Source: JAIOSM01 sp964565415 (GTDB lineage: Bacteria; Desulfobacterota; Desulfobacteria; Desulfobacterales; Desulfobacteraceae). From it: a DNA stretch of 64,000 nt. The notes under the pieces are model-generated. The model made no database searches. It saw only the letters and a program-made list of their open reading frames with translations, and had not been told where the DNA came from. The position numbers and the translations under genes were made by a program. Positions 61,235 through 64,000 of the stretch are shown in pieces. The stretch's first letter is position 1, and every line of letters begins with the position of its first letter. The DNA lies in NCBI GenBank assembly GCA_964565415.1, contig CAZMEX010000009.1, positions 1-64,000 on the forward strand, in the 5' to 3' direction.

Positions 61235-63253
61235 TTAAAATTTATATCTATAGCTCAGAAAAAAACCACGTCCAGGTTTTGGAAAGCCTTTTTTCTCATA
61301 ATAATCTTTATCCAGTATATTATCTACTTTTAAAGTGACTTTGTGATTCTCTAAAAATGATACACCAACAACAAAGTCAACAACAGTAAACCCTGGATAT
61401 CTGATTTCAGGTCTCATGGGGTTATTCCAATCTGTATCCTTCATTCTGCCCTGTTTCCTGCAATGAAGTTTAGCATCAAACATACCGTCATCGTAACTTA
61501 TACCATAGTTATATGTATGGCTTGCTACATTATGGATATCTTTTTCAATTCCCGTGGTCTGCTCCTTTTCTGCTTTGAAATATGTTGTACCGTTAAAGAA
61601 AAGGCTAAGGGATCTGTCCCAGTTAAGGGGGGCTCCAATGTCAAAATCCATCATGAATTCCAATCCATTCATTTCAGCACCCAGACTATTCCTATAGGTA
61701 CCTACAAGCCCCACGGTCTCTTTGATGATTTTATCCTTAACATCTGTATGAAAATATGTAATATCAGTGCTTAGCCCAAGAGAAGAGTTTGAATAGCCAA
61801 CACCCATATCATAGGTCACAGAAGATTCAGGGTCAAGATTTGGATTACCCTGGGTGACAACGCCTTTCCAGCTGACATGATATCCTGCAAGTTGAGCAGC
61901 AGTAGGCGGAACAAAACCTTTTCCTAGGGTAGTATGTAACCTTACACCAAAGTCAAAAAGATAATTTACTCCCACCCTTGGGCTGACAGTTGAAAATGAT
62001 TCTGTTTTTGGATTAAACCCTGTTTTAAATTGAGTCCTTTCGGTTGAGACATCAAATGTATCATAGCGTGCCCCTGCTGTAAGAGTCAGGTTCTTATCCA
62101 TAAAACTCCAGATTGTTTCAAGGTATCCTGCAATATTTTCCCTACCTTCATTGGGAGCATATGGAGCCTTCCTTGTTCCATCCATGTTATAGCTTCTGGA
62201 TTCTTTATGAATATCCTGATAATCAACACCAAAAATCAGCTTATGTGCACCAAGAGCCATTGTATCTTTTACCTGGAAACCCAGCCAGTTTGCTTCTGAA
62301 TCATAACTTTGATAGGGGGGAACTTGAACAGGTTTGGCCCAGCCTTTATAATGTTTATAGCTTTCACTTAACTCCTGTGTTCTATAACCTGTGAAACTCA
62401 AGAGATTATTGGGGGTAATCTGTCCCTCAACATTTAAATCCAAACCATATCGGTCAATATCTTTATGACCTGATTTTTCATCTCCATTAAATGTATCTCC
62501 AGGCATTTCAATATTGCGGCCCTGATAACCGTCAATCCCAACATCAATCCTCCAGTTGTCACCAAGGTTTACTCCCAGCCTGAAATCACCATTCTGGGTC
62601 GTATATTCAGTGTTGGCACGGTTGTGACCATTCCCCATTTTAAAATCATCGCTCTGGTCATATCGTCGGGCAGAGACATCAAAGTCAAACATATCATTTA
62701 TACCACCACCAATGGCAGCTTCCATGATTGCAGTATCAAAGGAACCATACCCCAACTCAACCATTCCTGTTAATTCATCCTGGTTTTTTTTGGTAATAAC
62801 ATTTATTACACCACCCATTGCCTCACTGCCGTAAAGTGAAGAGGCAGGGCCTTTTAGAACTTCGATGCGCTCAATGTTATCACATAGGATTGTGGCAAGG
62901 TTGGTTGCCCCGGCAGGTCGACCGTCAATGAGAATCAGGGAGTGTTTTGTTATACCGCTGAATTCAGGTCTGAATCCTCTGATTCCAATGCCTGCAAGAG
63001 CACCTGGGTATTCAATTACTCCAATGGATGAATTTTTCTTTAATTGTTCAGTAATGGTTTCTCCGGTGGTAAGCTCAATCTCTTTTTCACCAATGGATTC
63101 AATTTTTACTGGCAAATACTTGATCTTCTCTTTACTTCTTGTACCTGTGACAACCATTTCATCAAGTTTGGTTGCCTTCTCTTCTGCAATTGCAGAATTT
63201 ACCCCGAAAAAGCATATTAAAACCAGGGTAACAAACAATAAACATTTTTTCAT
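61235..63253 (-). CDS. btuB: TonB-dependent cobalamin receptor (BtuB-like)
   Basis: About 672 aa. A signal peptide (N-S-A-I-A-E) precedes a TonB-box-like DEMVVTGTRSKEKI and a plug domain with N-S-S-I-G-V-I-E-Y-P-G-A-L-A-G-I-G-I-R-G and SSLYGSEAMGGVINVITKK. The barrel ends in Y-R-Y-K-F, the usual terminal aromatic. The start at 63253 has GGAGAG; an 18-codon upstream extension has none. A cobalamin riboswitch and a terminator lie upstream on the same strand, so expression falls when cobalamin is plentiful. It is not in the main operon but would be powered by its TonB genes. Confidence 0.92.
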   Translation of the reverse strand: MKKCLLFVTLVLICFFGVNSAIAEEKATKLDEMVVTGTRSKEKIKYLPVKIESIGEKEIELTTGETITEQLKKNSSIGVIEYPGALAGIGIRGFRPEFSGITKHSLILIDGRPAGATNLATILCDNIERIEVLKGPASSLYGSEAMGGVINVITKKNQDELTGMVELGYGSFDTAIMEAAIGGGINDMFDFDVSARRYDQSDDFKMGNGHNRANTEYTTQNGDFRLGVNLGDNWRIDVGIDGYQGRNIEMPGDTFNGDEKSGHKDIDRYGLDLNVEGQITPNNLLSFTGYRTQELSESYKHYKGWAKPVQVPPYQSYDSEANWLGFQVKDTMALGAHKLIFGVDYQDIHKESRSYNMDGTRKAPYAPNEGRENIAGYLETIWSFMDKNLTLTAGARYDTFDVSTERTQFKTGFNPKTESFSTVSPRVGVNYLFDFGVRLHTTLGKGFVPPTAAQLAGYHVSWKGVVTQGNPNLDPESSVTYDMGVGYSNSSLGLSTDITYFHTDVKDKIIKETVGLVGTYRNSLGAEMNGLEFMMDFDIGAPLNWDRSLSLFFNGTTYFKAEKEQTTGIEKDIHNVASHTYNYGISYDDGMFDAKLHCRKQGRMKDTDWNNPMRPEIRYPGFTVVDFVVGVSFLENHKVTLKVDNILDKDYYEKKGFPKPGRGFFLSYRYKF

Positions 63254-63360
63254 TTTTCTCTCTCCATAACAGTTTTTGAAACAGCAGTAAAAAGCTTTTT
63301 TGAACACCTAGGGACCCTTGCTTTTTTTAGGCTGCAACATTTTTGTCCAGAGTATTTAGA

Positions 63361-63402
63361 AAAATAAAAACCCCGGACCACTAATCTATCAATGATCTGG
63401 GG
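63361..63402 (-). terminator. Riboswitch-controlled terminator before btuB
   Basis: On the minus strand CCCCAGATCA pairs with TGGTCCGGGG (with one mismatch and a G-T pair), followed by TTTTTATTTT. It lies between the riboswitch and the receptor gene, so it should be the switched terminator. Confidence 0.78.
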
Positions 63403-63463
63403 ATTCCCTGATTTTTCCACAGATATAAGTTTCAGCCCTTGTCCACGGGGCATAAAACTCCAA

Positions 63464-63625
63464 CTTATCCAGGCAGGTCTTCTGACTTTCGGGTCATCCT
63501 ACTTACTGCTCCTTCCCAACCTTTAAGGTCAGTGGATTGTCTACAGTGTTCGTCTCCGAATACAGCGGCGGGTCCGTCCCTGATTTTAACAGGGTTCCCT
63601 TATTATCCCTTTGCGGGCACCTGAA
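63464..63625 (-). promoter_or_regulatory. Cobalamin riboswitch upstream of btuB
   Basis: Read on the minus strand: CAGGTGCCCGCAAAGGGATAATAAGGGAAC opening (shown in parts), GACCCGCCGCTGT core, CCACTG, GGGAAGG and the B12 box AGTCAGAAGACCTGCC at 63487-63472. The same elements appear in the riboswitch at 23.9 kb, so both transcripts share ligand control. Confidence 0.93.
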
Positions 63626-63635
63626 ACATAGAATT

Positions 63636-63664
63636 TATTTAATATAACAATGAAATGAAGTCAA
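63636..63664 (-). promoter_or_regulatory. Promoter for the btuB riboswitch transcript
   Basis: On the minus strand TTGACT (63664-63659) and TAAATA (63641-63636) are 17 bp apart, just before the riboswitch opening. The -35 box is identical to that of the main B12 operon. Confidence 0.5.
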
Positions 63665-63690
63665 ATGTTTTTTTTAAAAGAATAATATGG

Positions 63691-63718
63691 TTGACAAAGA
63701 ATCTTAAACAGATATGTT
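63691..63718 (+). promoter_or_regulatory. Promoter for the exonuclease/helicase gene
   Basis: TTGACA (63691-63696) and TATGTT (63713-63718) with 16-bp spacing lie 43 bp upstream of ATG 63762, divergent from the btuB promoter. Confidence 0.4.
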
Positions 63719-63761
63719 GTTTATATTATGCTTAACCCTTGGTTTTTAAGATTGTGTGCCC

Positions 63762-64000
63762 ATGAAATCTATAATATTCTTTGATACTGAAATTGAGCCT
63801 GAGTTAAAAACAATTCTTGACCTAGGAGCTGTCAAGGAAAATGGTGAAGTGTTTCACTCATCTTCCCTGAAGGATTTTATTCAATTTACAGATGAAACTC
63901 AATTTATCTGTGGGCATAATGTATTTAACCATGACTTGAAATATATCCACCTTGACCATCTGCCTGTAATTGATACTTTATATTTTTCGCCTCTGCTCTT
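63762..64000 (+). CDS. DEDD 3'-5' exonuclease domain protein, cut by the window end
   Basis: The first 79 residues start IIFFDTEIEPELKTILDLGAV and contain ICGHNVFNHDLKYI, with the D-x-E and N-x-x-x-D patterns of DEDD exonucleases. This N-terminal arrangement is found in RecQ-like helicases with a leading exonuclease domain, so the full gene is probably such a DNA repair helicase. Only the exonuclease part is visible. Confidence 0.65.
   Translation, partial: MKSIIFFDTEIEPELKTILDLGAVKENGEVFHSSSLKDFIQFTDETQFICGHNVFNHDLKYIHLDHLPVIDTLYFSPLL

Noticed and set aside
1..64000. CRISPR arrays, tRNA, rRNA, complete insertion sequences, prophage genes
   Set aside because: None was found by reading; only intron and gene remnants near 7 kb point to past mobile elements.

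Overview
The window is AT-rich and protein-dense. Its gene content suggests a Gram-negative anaerobe of the Desulfobacterales type: an HcpR/Hcp nitrosative-stress locus with siroheme and ferredoxin proteins, an anaerobic-type early cobaltochelatase (CbiK), many two-component systems, radical-SAM enzymes and TonB transport. I saw no rRNA, tRNA or CRISPR array.

Layout. 0-8.5 kb: a gene tail, an internally deleted RDD protein, a metallo-beta-lactamase-fold protein, two tandem substrate-binding proteins followed by a hybrid histidine kinase, then a decayed stretch (LysE fragment, group II intron maturase tail, shortened YbjQ, zinc-ribbon remnant) and a CvfB-like S1 protein. 8.6-12.5 kb: a minus-strand radical-SAM/SPASM enzyme, an SRPBCC protein and a second hybrid kinase. 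12.5-17.3 kb: a minus-strand hcp - HD protein - ferredoxin - siroheme protein operon, divergent from an HcpR-like CRP/FNR regulator with a TTGA-N6-TCAA operator between them. 17.6-22 kb: a membrane SPFH protein paired with a large tandem-AAA Lon-type protease. 22-23.6 kb: ftcD.

23.8-48.5 kb is the centrepiece. A cobalamin riboswitch with a terminator precedes a tightly packed, mostly overlapping run of about 21 genes: CcsA/ResB-like membrane proteins, BtuF, BtuC, BtuD (with an extra C-terminal domain), a radical-SAM/SPASM enzyme, CobN, DUF3450, ExbB x2, ExbD, TonB, a TPR protein, a TonB-dependent receptor, ChlD- and ChlI-like chelatase AAA subunits, an ABC-2 exporter pair, CbiZ, CbiK and an exported glycerophosphodiester phosphodiesterase-like protein. 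A second BtuFCD-type transporter follows (48.8-51.8 kb). A second cobalamin riboswitch, on the minus strand at the right end, controls a BtuB-like receptor (61.2-63.3 kb). Together these form a corrinoid import, dismantling and rebuilding system. CobN plus ChlID beside CbiK, and CcsA/ResB under a B12 riboswitch, are its unusual parts.

52-60.3 kb: a Leu/Ile/Val-type binding protein, a histidine kinase and a sigma-54 activator are followed by a paired palindrome and a sigma-54-like promoter in front of a UspA, cytidylate-kinase-like, TauE/SafE, response-regulator and 48-aa small-protein operon. The last gene, cut by the window end, starts with a DEDD exonuclease domain.
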